Assembly: GCA_021014325.1 (NCBI GenBank)
Contig: CM037461.1
Location: forward strand, 9,701,501-9,765,500
Reading direction: 5' to 3'
DNA from: Plazaster borealis
Taxonomy: Eukaryota; Echinodermata; Asteroidea; Forcipulatida; Labidiasteridae
Length of the DNA stretch: 64,000 bases
Every line of letters begins with the position of its first letter. Position 1 is the first letter of the stretch. Positions 1-11,553 of the stretch are shown here, one piece after another. A program made the position numbers and the translations under genes. Under the pieces are notes generated by a model. The model searched no databases. It had not been told where the DNA came from and saw nothing but the letters and a program-made list of their open reading frames with translations.

Positions 1-1590
1 CAGCCTTTATACTAAACAATTGAAGAACTGAACCAAAAAAGCAGAATATATCTTTACGATAATATTAATATTTTGTATGTATGTCAACTCGTACACATGG
101 CAAAATGGCATGGACATCTTGTAGAAAAAAAATTGTTTTCATATGGTGGAAATCTAATTTTGGGTTTGCAACAAAAAAAATATATGTATATATTTTCTTT
201 GAACCCCTAATCTCCTTTAGTCGGGGGGAGTGTAACGGGACTGACATACAATGCACGTACTACATGTGATATTTATAATCCTCAACTACAGGGTGTAATC
301 TATATTATAATGATGAGGTCATCAACAAAGAGTTGCATGCTGGGATTGGACTTTGGGGATATAATCAAGATGGCTGCCAATCAATAACAATATGTGTGAA
401 ATCTAATTCTTAATAATCCTACCGAATAAATCAGAAAGTGAATGATGTTTAATACCGAATCAAGAAATATGAAGTTAATCGAATCTTATAATTGTGTGAC
501 GACTGTTACAAAGGTACCAATAATTACCTTGTTCCTCGATCCATCAAAAGCTGGCGGATCGTGCCAAAGTTTTGGTGTAGTTTGAAGATCGGCTGTGCAC
601 CCCGGACATCAACAAACGATGCCATGCTCGATGCCATTGTCTCCCCAGCTCTAATATCTATCAAAGTATGACCTTTATTGAATATTCATGAGACTGTCTT
701 GCTTTAAATACGAGGTCGATTGACATCATCCAGTTTACTGGTCGACAACAAAACGCGATCGTGTTTACTCATAACCAAACCTAACCACGAGAGGGCACTA
801 GATAGAACTAAAAACCAGCGCGTGCGCGCAAACCGCTTGTTGCTCTGCAAACAGCGGTGAAGATTTAGAAACCCTGACCCATAAGATTCCCTTTGTAGTT
901 TTTGTAGTTTTAAAAATACACTAGGACGTATATCATGCCCTAATTGATATAATAAATATAAACACAGATAATTTTGATAATGTAAAATATTCTCCATTCC
1001 ACAAACAGGTATTGCCACTTACATTACATGTGATATAGTAAAACAATAATTATGACAAACCTAAAATTAATACAATGTATCATTCTTACATGAATGAACT
1101 ACATTACATGTGATCTAGTAAAACAATATGACAAAGTTTAAAAAGCAAAACCTAAAATATACAATGTATCATTCTTACATGAATGAACAGTCTCACATTG
1201 ATTCACTTGTGTGGTTGTGTGAATGACATGAAGCCAAATCTAAAATGTAAATCTATGCAAATTTCATTTCATTTCTTCGCAATCAACAGTAACTAGATAT
1301 TCCCAAAACCAGAACTTCCAGGTATAAACAGTCCTCCATTAATTTCAGTTAAGCCTTCTAAATGTAGTCCCCCATTTTGTTTACATAATTCTGTGTTAGT
1401 TAATCCCTTTTTAATTCTTGTCTCCAGCCTTTTTGCTGATTTTAATTTATACAAAATCATTTTTTTCCCTATTGTTCTTTTTTCTTTTTTTGAGTGCTCT
1501 CTGTTTTGAATTTTTTAATTAATTGCTTTAAATTATCTTTATTTTATTTTAATTTATACTACTTATTGTTGATGTCACTATTTGTAAACT
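1..1590. other. AT-rich stretch without a supported gene
   Basis: No open frame here has recognisable protein similarity. A purine tract followed by TGTAACGGGA at about 222-240 resembles a polypurine tract next to the start of an LTR, but no matching second LTR or internal coding region is visible, so it is not called. An 80-bp tandem duplication lies at 1021-1188. Confidence 0.5.
1021..1188. repeat. Tandem duplication, two ~80-bp units
   Basis: Both units start ACATTACATGTGAT (1021 and 1101) and end with CTTACATGAATGAAC. The second carries a short insertion. They are divergent enough to be an old local duplication. No coding potential is seen. Confidence 0.7.
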
Positions 1591-2697
1591 CAGAGATACC
1601 AACATACACGATTTGGGCGTAGAAAATACGATTTTGAGCCGTGAATACGCCGCTACGATAATCTTCAATTAAATACGATAAACAAGCCGCCCAGTGTAAA
1701 TGTAGTTACGAACAATGTATCATGATAAAAACTAATACTAAAAGTATTTATAAAATAAAAAACTATAACAAATGTTGACTGCTGCCGCGTGGTTAAAAGC
1801 GGCGCCGAATTCAGACGCGTTTTGGTGCTTATTTAGGAGGTACCAATCCCATAAACTATCGCACTCAGGATTTGCCTACCCGACACACGCGTAGCACAGA
1901 GCACACACTGAGCCACAAGGCTCCTTGTACAGCATACATTCTACAGTCGCTTTTGTAGAGACTGGTTTCGCAGTTTTTTTTAACGCTTTACTGTGGGATG
2001 CGGCGGCAAACAGACCCTGTGAAAACTTTTATCTGAAATGCAATTCGCAAATTCAGCGCGCGCCGTCGTTGAGTTTGTTTGAAACATCGCGATCGCTGCA
2101 GCGATCAACTAAAATAAAGGTGACAACAAGAAAATATTTCATCGATCGCAATGGAGGCCAAGATCTGATGAAAACTGTCGATAAAAATAAGAATGCAGTG
2201 GGTGGAAATGGAATTGGTTGGAAAGGCCAATTGACGAAACTGCTTTTGCTGAAGTCGTTTGAAGACTTGACTGGCCTGCTGCTGTGGTCAGGTGGTGTGA
2301 CGTATTTTTTTTAATACTATTTTGCTGTGCAAACGTGAGCATTATTCATTTGAATAAACAATGGGACAGAAACTACAGCATTTTGTTGAATTTAGTTGGA
2401 AAGGGTTCTCTTCATGCACAAGCTAGTGCAAATTGCGGTCCGATACAAAAAAAAAAATTTAAAAAAATCTTTTTTTTTTTTTTTTAAATCAAGACTGAGA
2501 ATTCAATTCATAATTGTTTGACCTCTAGAGCAGGCCGCTTTGCAATAAGTGATTTTCGCTGAAAATATTAGTTTATATCATAAATGTCACAATTTTCCTC
2601 TTTTTACGACTCGGTGAGTTTTATGCCTGACTTGCAACTTAAGTTTTAAGTGCTCGGCGGTGCTACTCTTTTTGGGAATTCAATGTTGGCATCTCTG
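1591..2697. mobile_element. hAT-like non-autonomous DNA transposon, copy 1
   Basis: The 1107-bp element is bounded by terminal inverted repeats: CAGAGATACCAACAT at the left and ATGTTGGCATCTCTG at the right, with one mismatch. It is flanked by the 6-bp target-site duplication TAAACT (1585-1590 and 2698-2703). A second copy (13940-15059) is nearly identical along its length, which fixes both ends. The CAGAG start resembles the hAT consensus CAGNG. A 6-bp duplication is shorter than the usual 8 bp of hAT but is reported for some hAT groups, so the superfamily is an inference. No intact transposase is present. The longest shared frame (about 2090-2310) ends in the A/T-rich tail and resembles nothing I know. 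Confidence 0.85.
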
Positions 2698-2703
2698 TAA
2701 ACT

Positions 2704-5420
2704 GAATATTTCCAAGTAGCATACAAGGCAAGATATTGCAGAGCAAAAAGCACACTCATCCGGGGTGCATGAGAAACCACATTGAACATTCTAAAACAGA
2801 AACAAAATTACAATAAATTACAAGGATAGTGGGAGTGAGCTGAGAGAATTAAACAACAATTTGTTTATTTAATGTTTTTATTTATTTTATTTATAGATTT
2901 TCTGGTTAAAGTTTCATATGAAACTCACCAGGTTAAACAAAAAAGATCTAGTGAGTATCAAGAAAAGTTGTCATCCAAACCAATTTGTAGCTGCTTGTGA
3001 AAATACATTCAGGTAAATATTTATGAAATTTAGGAAATTTGTTTAAAATTGTATTGCTAGAATCTGTTAATAACAAGTTCAATCTGTACACAACAAATAC
3101 TACAATTAGAAGTGGCCAAATTTACAAAAATACTGAAATAACTTAAAATAACTTAGCTTCAAGGTGTGGAAATCATAAACAGACAAATATTTTGTCAACA
3201 AAACTGCAAAAATGTTAATAACAAATAGAAAAGACATGCAAACCTTATTTAGAATGAACCAAAATCTTGAAAGTTGAACATCAGTCACCTAAAACTTTAC
3301 TCTTCGGTCGTCATGCACCATTTTCTTTTCTTTACCCCATGCTGCCAATTTGTAACTCACAAATCCTGAACTAAGCACCAGTGGAATCAAACCGCTCACA
3401 TCCGCTCTCAATGGTAGTAGTACAAGAAAATTGCTGCTATACCAAGAGAACTTTGTGTCATACTGAAGTGCTAATAACCGAACAATTTGAAAAATATATA
3501 TTTAGGAATACAATTGTTTTGTTTATTACTTCTGGTTTTATTTACAATTTTCAGTGGATGAGCATTGTGGTGCTGCAGAGTATGAATGCTCCGCTGATGT
3601 TGATTTGCTACCTTCTTTCATCATGCATGTCATGGTGGGCATACGATGTCTGTTTTGGGGTGACTTCCTCAGTTTTGAAACTTTCCGGTGAAGGAAAATG
3701 GTTGGGACTGCAGTCTGTTTTATCTTTCTGTCAGTTCGCAATAACTCACTGTGTTACTAAAAAGTATCTTTAATTCAAACAAGTTATGTTCAAAAGTAGA
3801 CTTATTGACATGTTATCGAGTCTGGATTTAGTGATACATATTATTCAATTATGTTGTCAAGTATCGAAGTATAGACCCAAGACCTTAAACATACTTGCCC
3901 ATAACATAAAGTAAAATGAGATAAATAGTTTATTATAGTCAGTTGGTGCTTGTTAAAATAAAAACCGTTTAATGAACAATAAACTGTGTATTTTTTCTCA
4001 TTTTGATTCTGGTATATATATATTTTTTAATGCGTCTAATTCCAGTGCAATAAAACAAGCCCAGCCTGCGGTCTTGACACCAGGCACTGTAACGGGAACT
4101 ATCATTAACCATTTATTAATTTATCATTAAAATAATAAAGAACCATCGCGGGACAAAAGTTAATCTGATGATGGAAATACGACACCATCGACCAACTAAT
4201 TTCGCCAATGGATTGTTAGTTTATAACGGCGTACCCAGCAGTAACTGGGGTGATGTACTCCTTTATTAAAAAACAATTGACGACTGCAGATTAATTGTTG
4301 TCAAAATAAAAACAATTTAGGAGTAGGTCTACAGCATGTACAGCGCCCCAGGTTATACTGCTTTATACTTGCCTCACAAAGGCATGAATTTGAGTTAGGA
4401 TGCCAGTTGCTCCGCTTCACATTCACTTCCCAAACTTCTCTCCTCGCTTTATCCCATGGGAACCGATACATCTTCAAGCCAGTTATAAAGTGCAACCCCA
4501 AGCACTACATCCCGGCATTTTACTTGCGAGTCTTTGGTCCCTTTCCTTGTTGTTGTCGTCGTACACAGACCGTCCGTGTCGAGCTTACAGTACAGTCACA
4601 GCTAGTTGTTCGTTGTTGTTGTCCTAGCTGTGTTTTTTGGACCAAAAATGGCGCCCAGCAACCACGTGACCAAAAAAACTGGTCCCTCTATGTCGCAACT
4701 CTCCCAATATACGTCTCTGGGCTATGCTATCTTTGTGTTAAACTTGTGCAGTCCTTTTACTGCCTTGAATATGCTGTGACTGCATACTACCATGGCATAA
4801 GTACATATCCATGTGTCCAACAATTTTTCAGATTATTTTATCTTTTACTCATACTAGTATGTATACCTCCTCAGTCTTAATGACAAGTGACTTTGTAAAA
4901 CTAAACCTCAGGATCCCAATTGGAACACCAATGAGAACAAATCAGAGCCCCATATGGTTCTCCCATGGTTTTCACATGGGATCCCCATGGGAACACCAAT
5001 GACTCAATGGAACAAATCAGAAATGTAAGTAGGCCTAGTTTAAGAAACCCAAAAACCAAACAAACACTGACCTGTATTTCATCATGACAAACTACAGCAT
5101 AGCTCATTGAGTTGTGCAGTAAACATTCCTGTACTGTGTCGGGATAATCCCGCGGTCCACAAGAGTACCAAAGCCGTATCATCAGTGCAAAAAGTTTGAA
5201 AGCTAATGTCAGAAATGACGGATTTTAGCAATAAATATAGCTTGAACACCACACTACAAACACGCTAGAAATTGTGATGACCATATATAATGGAAAATAC
5301 AACTTGAATTGGGTGAAATAGGACAAATAACTGCTCATGATGAATGTAGTCTTGAAATCAAGTTGGTAATTGTTGTGCGGTCTAGTTGCGGGGACGATAC
5401 ACACATCCTCGATCCCAATA
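2704..5420. other. Intergenic, nothing recognised
   Basis: Low-GC sequence with short frames only. At 4922-5015 there are short direct repeats (GGAACACCAATGA, ACAAATCAG) and a clustered CCATGG/CCCATGG palindromic patch of unknown meaning. I see no gene, RNA or transposon end I can support. Confidence 0.4.
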
Positions 5421-6064
5421 ATGTGTGTGAGTCAGTCGCAGTCGTACTTCCAAAATTTCGTCCGGGCTACTCTGAATAATTTGGTCGAGGGGCAACTCGG
5501 AGCCTCCATTGATTTCAATAGTGAAAGAATCGCCTCACTCGAAAAAACAAAAACGGAAGTGGAAGGTAACATCGGTGATCTGAAAAGAGAAGTTGGCACA
5601 CTACGAGACCAACTGGCCCGCCAGCAGTCTGAAATCAATAAACAAGAATGTTTGTTGAGACGCAATAACTTTCGTGTTGTTGGAATGGAGAGAATAGAAG
5701 AGGAAAACTCGAAAAAATAGAGGACCTACTACTTGACAAGTTCCATTGGGTCGACGAAGCCCCTAAAATAGAGCGAGTGCATCGGGATGGACAAGACAGA
5801 ACTGGTAAGCCTGCCCAAATTCTGGTCAAAATGCTGTCGTACCTTAACAAAATGAAAGTACTAAAATCACAACGTTCATCATTGGAGGGCCTGCCCCTGT
5901 TCATTGATGACGACCTCACGGCGAAGGATAGAGCAGAAAAGTATAAATGGAAAACTGAGGTGAAGAAACTGTATGATCGAGGAACAAAGCTGCGTTTCCT
6001 GGCTGGTTTTTGGCGTAACTCTGCTGGAGTCCAATATAAGTTTGACAACACTAATCCTTCATAA
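5421..6064 (+). pseudogene. LINE ORF1-like protein (frameshifted)
   Basis: ORF1 proteins of L1-type elements are RNA-binding nucleic-acid chaperones that form trimers through a coiled coil. Here a heptad-rich segment (about 5520-5650, including IASLEKTKTEVEGNIGDLKR) precedes RRNNFRVVGM, which matches the start of the RRM-like fold. A C-terminal domain follows with DDLTAKDRAEKYKW and FLAGFWRNSAGVQYKF. The chosen start is ATG 5421. The frame breaks in an A6 run near 5712-5717, after which the next frame continues the protein to 6064, so a one-base slip is the simplest explanation. It is followed at about 620 bp by the ORF2 endonuclease. Confidence 0.8.
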
Positions 6065-6689
6065 ACAATTAACTTTGGTGCCATATTTTCAAAAAAAATT
6101 ATATTTGATGTGTTGACTTACTTCAGAGGTGTGCCTCTTTAGTCCTATATACTTTTGCAGTTTGTGTTTTGCTAATCTTTTATATTTCGTTTTGCGTAGG
6201 TAGTTCTCTTATCTGGTAATGGTAGGATACTTTTTGTTTTTCACCTACTTGCCTGGTTTGCGTTAAACATGGGTTTCTGTCCTATATGCTACACTTTACA
6301 TTCTGTTTAATTTGCGGAGTTCGTAGGAGTCGTTTCCATTGCTGAGTCCTTTTTGGTTCATGGGGGGGGGGGGGCGGGGGTGGGTTCGGGTAAGCGGTTG
6401 GGGGGAGTGTTTTTTGTGCTACCTTTGTGTTTTTTTCTTTTGCCATTTTTTTTAATGCTGTTTTGGGGGGGGGTTTCGGTATTGTAAAACTCCTGGAGGA
6501 GGAAAAATTCAGAACAAGTTAAACTCTTCTTTTGTTCAGTCCAAGTACTCAGGTACGATATGTAGAGAATATTTTGTTTGTAACTTGGAATGTCTGTTGA
6601 CTTTCTAACTGTGTTGCCTTTACTATTTATAACATTTTTGTAAAGAATCGTAGATGATTAACGGTCAAAGTGTTAACATATAGCAACCC

Positions 6690-7328
6690 CAGCTCTTATC
6701 TATTGCCTCTCTGAATTGCCGTGGTTTGGCTGACCCCATCAAAAGGAGAGATGCCTGCATTTTTTGAAATCCAAGAAACATTCGATTTATTGTTTGCAGG
6801 ACATCCATTGGGACAACAAGATGGAAAGTAGAGTAAGAGCTGAATGGGGACTAGAATGCTATTTTAGTTCATTTAAAAGCAATCCTAGAGGTGTGACAAT
6901 TCTATTTAACAACAATTTCGAGTTTAAAGTTGTTAGGTCTTGTAACGATCCTAATGGTAATTTTTTGGCTTTGCATATTGATGTGAGTGACACAAATATC
7001 ACCTTGATTAATATTTATGGCCCTAATAAGGACAAGCCTTTTTTATGATGGTATCAGCAATACTATTAATAATTTTGATAATCCTCACACTTGTTATTTG
7101 TGGGGACTGGAACTTAGTTTTAAACGATAAAATTGATTGTGTTAACTACGTGAATATCAATAACCCGGTAGCTAGGGAAAGAGTTCTCAGTCTTTGTGGT
7201 GAGCATGATCTTACTGACCCTTGGCGTATTCAGAATCTGACAACTGCTAGATGCACTTGGAGGCAGCACGATTCAGTGAAGCAGTCTAGATTAGGGTTTT
7301 TTATAATCTCCTCGGAGATGAACTCTTA
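6690..7328 (+). pseudogene. LINE ORF2 apurinic-type endonuclease domain
   Basis: The exonuclease-endonuclease-phosphatase fold of a LINE ORF2 nicks target DNA to prime reverse transcription. Visible motifs are LNCRGL at about 6712, LQDIHW (6790-6810) with the QxxH/E position, NIYGPNKDKP (about 7010-7040), VICGDWNLVLN (about 7095-7130, the GDxN catalytic motif), RCTWRQ, and SRLGFFIIS at the C-terminus, where LINEs usually have SRLDFF. The domain is in at least three frames, with breaks near 6755 and 7045, and it stops at 7327-7329. The SDH motif that normally closes the domain is not seen. Confidence 0.8.
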
Positions 7329-7783
7329 AGTCTCCAGTTCATATGGAAAAGTAGTCTCTTTTGCGCTCGATAATTAAACACTCACTCAAAGTACAGCCTG
7401 AAAATCAGTATCTCAACGCAAAATGCTTTGCCACGAAAAAATAAAAAGATGTACAAGAACGGGGTGCTCGGCATTCTAATTTATATTAATTTGTCTTTAA
7501 AATCATTGTGATTTTATTTAAAATGATCACAACTCGTCGGACGGTCATGCAAAATGTTTTTTAAAATAACCCAAAACGCAGCATTTTAGATAAATATTGT
7601 GTGGCCTAAATGGCGCACTTCCAATAAACAACTCTGCACACGGATTGTGAGACGCCCTCATTCGTTAACTAAATCACTTGTGTTGGTGGGGTTTTCACCA
7701 TTTACCGCTGTATTTATTCTTTTACCTTGTGTATCAACTTTGCTGTGATTGGTTGAATACTTTCCAGAAATGGTGTAAACTTT
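7329..7783 (+). other. Unassigned segment where the LINE reverse transcriptase should be
   Basis: These 455 bases lie between the endonuclease and the C-terminal part of ORF2. They carry no reverse-transcriptase motifs in any frame and no obvious inverted repeats. They could be degraded ORF2 after a large deletion, or foreign filler at the deletion junction. Confidence 0.4.
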
Positions 7784-8686
7784 GTGTGTGACATTTTCAA
7801 CTCGCAAGGGGTGGCTCTTTCTCTTGGGGTCTTTCAAAGAAAGTTTAGGGTCAGAACTAATTTTTTAGAATATGGGGGCGTGGTTAATGCAATCAAACAT
7901 TCTTTCCGTAAGGTACTGACTGGAGAAGCTTCAGAAATTGCTCGCCTTTTTTTACCATTTCATTTTGAGACTCTGTTGATAGACAAAAAGGGCTCCACTC
8001 GTTTGTACAGTATTTTCACGTCCACCAGAAAAGTTGTGCATAATTTTATATACAAATGGGGAAAAAAACTCAGTGTGAATCTTCCGACTCCTAAATGGTT
8101 CATTTTCTGTGGTTTACCCTTTAATTGTACGTGTGACACCAAACAACGTTGGTTCCAGTTTAGATTGGTGCATAGAATTTTGGGTGTTAATTCCTTTCTT
8201 TCTAAAATTGGCCGGAAGGATTCTAATCTGTGTACTTTTTGTAAAACTGAAGAAGAAATGCTAGTACACTTGTTTTGTACATGTAAGGTGACACACAGTT
8301 TTTGGTGTCAAAAAACTGGTCAATTAATTCACTGAACATTGATATTAATTTTGACAACATGACCAAGCTGTTTCGAGTACTTAATAGAAAATGGTCTGCT
8401 CTTAACTTAATACTCATTCTTTGCCGTTTTCATATATATCGCATGCAGATGAATGACCAAAAACCCTTGTTTATTCTTATTAAAAAAAAAAATCAATTGT
8501 TATTTTGTAATGGAAAAAATGATCTTTGTTAAGAATATCAACTTAGATAAGTTCAATACCAAATGGGAGCCTTTTTATTGCTATGTGGGCCTCATACTGA
8601 AGGCCATTCATAAAATTTCGTGTTTTTGCCATTTGCTGTTTTTCTTTCGTTTTTGTTTTAAAAGTAGCTGGTTTTACAAATAGTTT
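7784..8686 (+). pseudogene. LINE ORF2 C-terminal region with zinc knuckle
   Basis: A 183-residue frame ends in the cysteine/histidine arrangement CTFCKTEEEMLVHLFCTC, typical of the zinc-binding region after the reverse transcriptase of L1/Tx1-type ORF2 proteins. The upstream part (KWFIFCGLPF, WFQFRLVHRILG) matches the pattern of that C-terminal segment. After a frameshift near 8320 the protein continues in other frames (NMTKLF at about 8360, then a hydrophobic tail). It lies just upstream of the A-rich 3' tail. Confidence 0.75.
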
Positions 8687-8737
8687 GTGTAGTTTTGCAT
8701 ATAAATGAAGATTGAATAAAATTCCTCCTCCAGGGAA

Positions 8738-8772
8738 AAAAAAATAAAATAAAAAATAATAATAATAATAAT
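8738..8772 (+). repeat. LINE 3' tail, A-rich then (AAT)n
   Basis: An A-rich stretch is followed by about six AAT units. Its position directly after the ORF2 C-terminus suggests the 3' tail of the LINE. No target-site duplication was identified. Confidence 0.6.
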
Positions 8773-9284
8773 CGTACTGTGACTGTTGCATGAACGGCAG
8801 GATGTGTGTTTGTAATAGGCAGGCAGTGCTGGCAGACAAATAGACACTGACTATGCACTGACTAACGACTTGTCATCAAGTCTATGATGAATGCTGCACG
8901 TGTGTGAATTGATACACAGAACAAAAGGTTCATCTGGCCATAGTTTTGCCTGAAAAGGTCCTGATTGGCAGAAGAAAATGCGTGTTTATCCTTTCAGCTA
9001 ATCATAATGTATTTTATATCAATCTGTCGGGAATTTTGTCTTCTACCCTGACGTCTGTGTATTTTTGGCTAGCCGCTTCCACGAGTTTTGCCACTGAATT
9101 TAGTACATCGACCCACTGAAAAATGACCCCATTCAGGCTACTTTGTCATTGCAGGGCAGACTTTTCACCTAAAAGTGACATTTTTGTTTGGGAAAACGCG
9201 AGTTTATCTCAACTTTCGAATGTTTAGTGTTTAGTAGTAGAGTGAAGGTTATAATGTTCATTTTTATATCCTGAGCGTAATTGT
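8773..9284. other. Unassigned spacer
   Basis: I see no coding or structured element here. Confidence 0.3.
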
Positions 9285-9470
9285 AAGGAAAGTTGTCCTA
9301 CTGGTCGGTAACGAGCAGAAAGCACTACCTCCCCAACTTTATGAAGCAATCATAATGATTGCTTGCTGAAGGAAACAAGTGTCACGACCGGGACTCAAAC
9401 CCACACTCTGCTGATCAGAAACACCAGAGCTTGAGTCCGGTGCTCTAAACCGCTAGGCCATGACACGTGA
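9285..9470 (-). mobile_element. tRNA-Leu-like SINE
   Basis: Read on the minus strand, the sequence starts GTGTCATGGCCTAGCGGTTT, which contains a box A. An anticodon-loop-like CTCAAGC and a box B GGTTTGAGTCC follow, and the sequence ends GTCGTGACAC. The first and last seven bases can pair as an acceptor stem, and the long variable arm fits a leucine tRNA. The T-stem pairs badly and two extra bases precede the acceptor strand, so this is a tRNA-derived SINE head rather than a gene. A non-tRNA body (AAGCAATCATTATGATTGC and onward) extends to about 9285. Fragments of the same body occur at 51570-51660 and about 51960. Confidence 0.7.
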
Positions 9471-9831
9471 TCTTCTGAGTTAGGTTTACTTCCAGCCTTA
9501 TAAAAGTAAATTACTAAAACAAGTTTAAATGTTATTTTCACAAAAAAGACCCTGCATTCAAGTTATCAATGAAAATTCAAACATAAAATTAAGACAATTA
9601 AGAAAATCTAGGTTAAAAAGACACACCCCCCCCTCCCTTTCCCACCCGAGCATGCATGTAGCTCACAAAAGGAGAAGAGTTCCAGTTGACCAGCCCGGGC
9701 AGAACAAAATACACAGAAACAAATTAAAACAACGATTAAACTCATCAAAATTAAATTTAAGGAGGAACTAAATAGTCAGGAGACCAAAGGTAACAATATA
9801 GAGTGCCATGAGCGTACACACACAATATATG

Positions 9832-10097
9832 TTGAGTCACGGACTCATTTAGGTGAGTCATTAATTTGTCCGTGTGGTGACACAGTCCTGGGTCAAGTGA
9901 GTCATATTGACTCACATGAAACGAGTCAATGTGACTCAACCTGGAATCATAAGTGGATCTTTCGACTCACTTAGTAACTCGTAAACGAGTAATCATTTTG
10001 TCAATTGTCCTGTCCACTGCAACCCTAAAACGAGTTCCATTACTCAGAACACAAAACACATGAGTCTTGTGACTAACCAATGTTTAGCTGAGTCATC
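9832..10097. promoter_or_regulatory. Cluster of TGAGTCA (AP-1-type) motifs
   Basis: TGAGTCA or its complement TGACTCA occurs at 9833, 9854, 9898, 9908, 9931 and 10089, with further one-off versions (GACTCAC at 9963, TGAGTCTT at 10061). One pair forms the palindrome GTGAGTCATATTGACTCAC at 9897-9915, and ACTCGTAAACGAGT is nearby at about 9976. TGASTCA is the bZIP AP-1 consensus. Whether this is an enhancer or a diverged satellite cannot be told from sequence alone. Confidence 0.45.
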
Positions 10098-10109
10098 TAA
10101 TGAAACACA

Positions 10110-11293
10110 GTGACAATCATGACCTAAGTTGAAATTAAGTCATAAATCCATTTATTTTAATCAATGTCATGAATTCAACACTCTGATTCAATAAAACTTA
10201 GCAAAAGGTTTTTGTGAACAAATCGATCAAACACAAAATTGATCTAAAAAAAATTAAGTTGACTTAATGCATTGCAGAAATGTCATGCATTCGTCATGAA
10301 ATAAGATTCTATAACTTATCTGAAATTTATGAGATCTTATACCAGAATTTTAAAATCTTAGAATTGTCAGAGAAATAAATAGTTCTCATATTTACAGAAA
10401 CCTGAGGTGTATGTATTTCAAATTTATGTGCATGCTTGATAATAGACCGATCCATTAAGCCCCGGCCCGTTGGGTATTGACCAATCACAGCCCTGATTGC
10501 ACAACCAAAAGTTCGACATGCATGCGCGTATGCTTGGCGCGCGCGGCAGAATTGTGCAGAATGGCATTGGCGAGGCTCACTTGTTCTTGCTCACACGTGC
10601 GCGGTGGGCAGAGCCTAATCGATCGGTCTATAGAGCATTCTCGTACGATAGCCGACATTTACAAGCACGTGCGCAATACGCACAGAAATCAGTACCGGTT
10701 AGGTGCACGCAATGTGAACATGAGCTCTGCATATAGGAAACGCAATGCTGGATGGTGACACGTGTGCGTGTCTTGCCATCGAGCTGTGTACAAATAGTTT
10801 ACGCCATGTGCGTAGCTGTACTCCAGCATGGCAGAAATGTGACGAATGAGACCTAAGGGTAAAAATGAGAAGCTGTTACTATCAAGATGCTTTTTTGGTG
10901 TGTGTCTGCCAGGACTATTTAAAAGCAATACAGGCTAAATTTCAATTACTTATGCATGCAGTTTGTATCTAAGACCACTTTCAGAAAGAAAAAAAAAATA
11001 TATCAGCACAGCTCAAATCTGTTACGTGTCAAATCCAATTATTAAAGTGTTCACCTATTTATACTTTATTGTGCACAACCACTGCATCAGAACAATATTT
11101 AGAATGAATTGCTTTATTACCCTACCCTCTGTTGTGTAAGAAGATTCTTCTCAACAACAATTGTTCAATGTACATGAACTGATGAGTGTTTTGGGGTTTT
11201 TATGGACTGGTGTCCATGTCTATACTTCAGTTGTTTTTGCCCAATCATTTCTTTGTAATGAATTCACGTCGAATCATACCTAACCTCCCTTTC
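10110..11293. other. Intergenic, nothing recognised
   Basis: AT-rich to about 10440, then a GC-richer CpG-containing patch (10440-10760) with CCAAT (about 10480) and GCGC motifs that could be a small CpG island. No supported gene starts from it. Confidence 0.35.
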
Positions 11294-11520
11294 AATGAGG
11301 TCACATCTCAAAAACTTTCCCAAATGTTGGCTTGAAGACCAAACACCTTATCATCGGAACAATAACAACTAAGTTTAAAAAAGACAAGGTCATTGCAAAA
11401 TAAAGCATTGGAATTAACCCTTATCAAAATGGGTGGTAATGAGGTCACACCAAACTTTCCCAAATGTTGGCTTGAAGATCAAACACTTAATAATCGTAAC
11501 AATAACTATGGTGTTTCTAA
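11294..11520. repeat. Tandem duplication, ~144-bp period
   Basis: AATGAGGTCACA at 11294 and 11438 begin two units that share TTTCCCAAATGTTGGCTTGA and a following AAACAATAAC-like stretch. The second copy runs into the 3' end of the gene fragment at 11554. The first copy has diverged by several small indels. Confidence 0.65.
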
Positions 11521-11553
11521 CAGGCAAGGTCGTTGGAGACAAAACAAAAAATC

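Larger units (their letters stand above)
5370..8772 (+). mobile_element. L1/Tx1-like LINE, internally deleted
   Basis: The remains are colinear on the plus strand. A coiled-coil/RNA-binding ORF1 comes first, then a spacer of about 620 bp with G-runs at 6361-6400, then the ORF2 endonuclease (about 6690-7328). About 450 bp of unassigned sequence follows, then the ORF2 C-terminus with its zinc knuckle (7784-8686), and the element ends in an A-rich and (AAT)n tail at 8738-8772. A functional ORF2 would need roughly 2 kb of reverse transcriptase between the endonuclease and the C-terminus. That core, with its FADD-type box, is absent. Frameshifts in ORF1 and ORF2 confirm a dead copy. The 5' end is not defined. 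Confidence 0.8.

Noticed and set aside
220..660. Solo LTR starting TGTAACGGGA after a purine tract
   Set aside because: No second end with CA, no target-site duplication and no internal sequence could be identified.
2045..2314. Coding exon of a transposase inside the hAT-like element
   Set aside because: The frame is shared by both copies but the start differs through indels, it resembles no transposase, and its end is the T-rich tail.
3381..3773. 130-codon plus-strand frame
   Set aside because: AT-rich, hydrophobic by composition, no recognisable domain, no upstream or downstream exon.
4407..4880. 157-codon plus-strand frame
   Set aside because: Composition-driven Cys/Leu/Tyr-rich translation without motifs; overlapping frames are equally open.
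6361..6400. G-quadruplex promoter
   Set aside because: It is a G-run between LINE ORF1 and ORF2; it could fold but is as likely a simple expansion, so it is only mentioned with the LINE.
9385..9470. Functional tRNA-Leu gene
   Set aside because: Boxes A and B and an acceptor pairing exist, but the T-stem is poor, two extra bases precede the acceptor strand, and body sequence continues as in a SINE.
10440..10760. CpG-island promoter of a host gene
   Set aside because: GC-richer with CCAAT, but no first exon or transcript-like structure follows on either strand.
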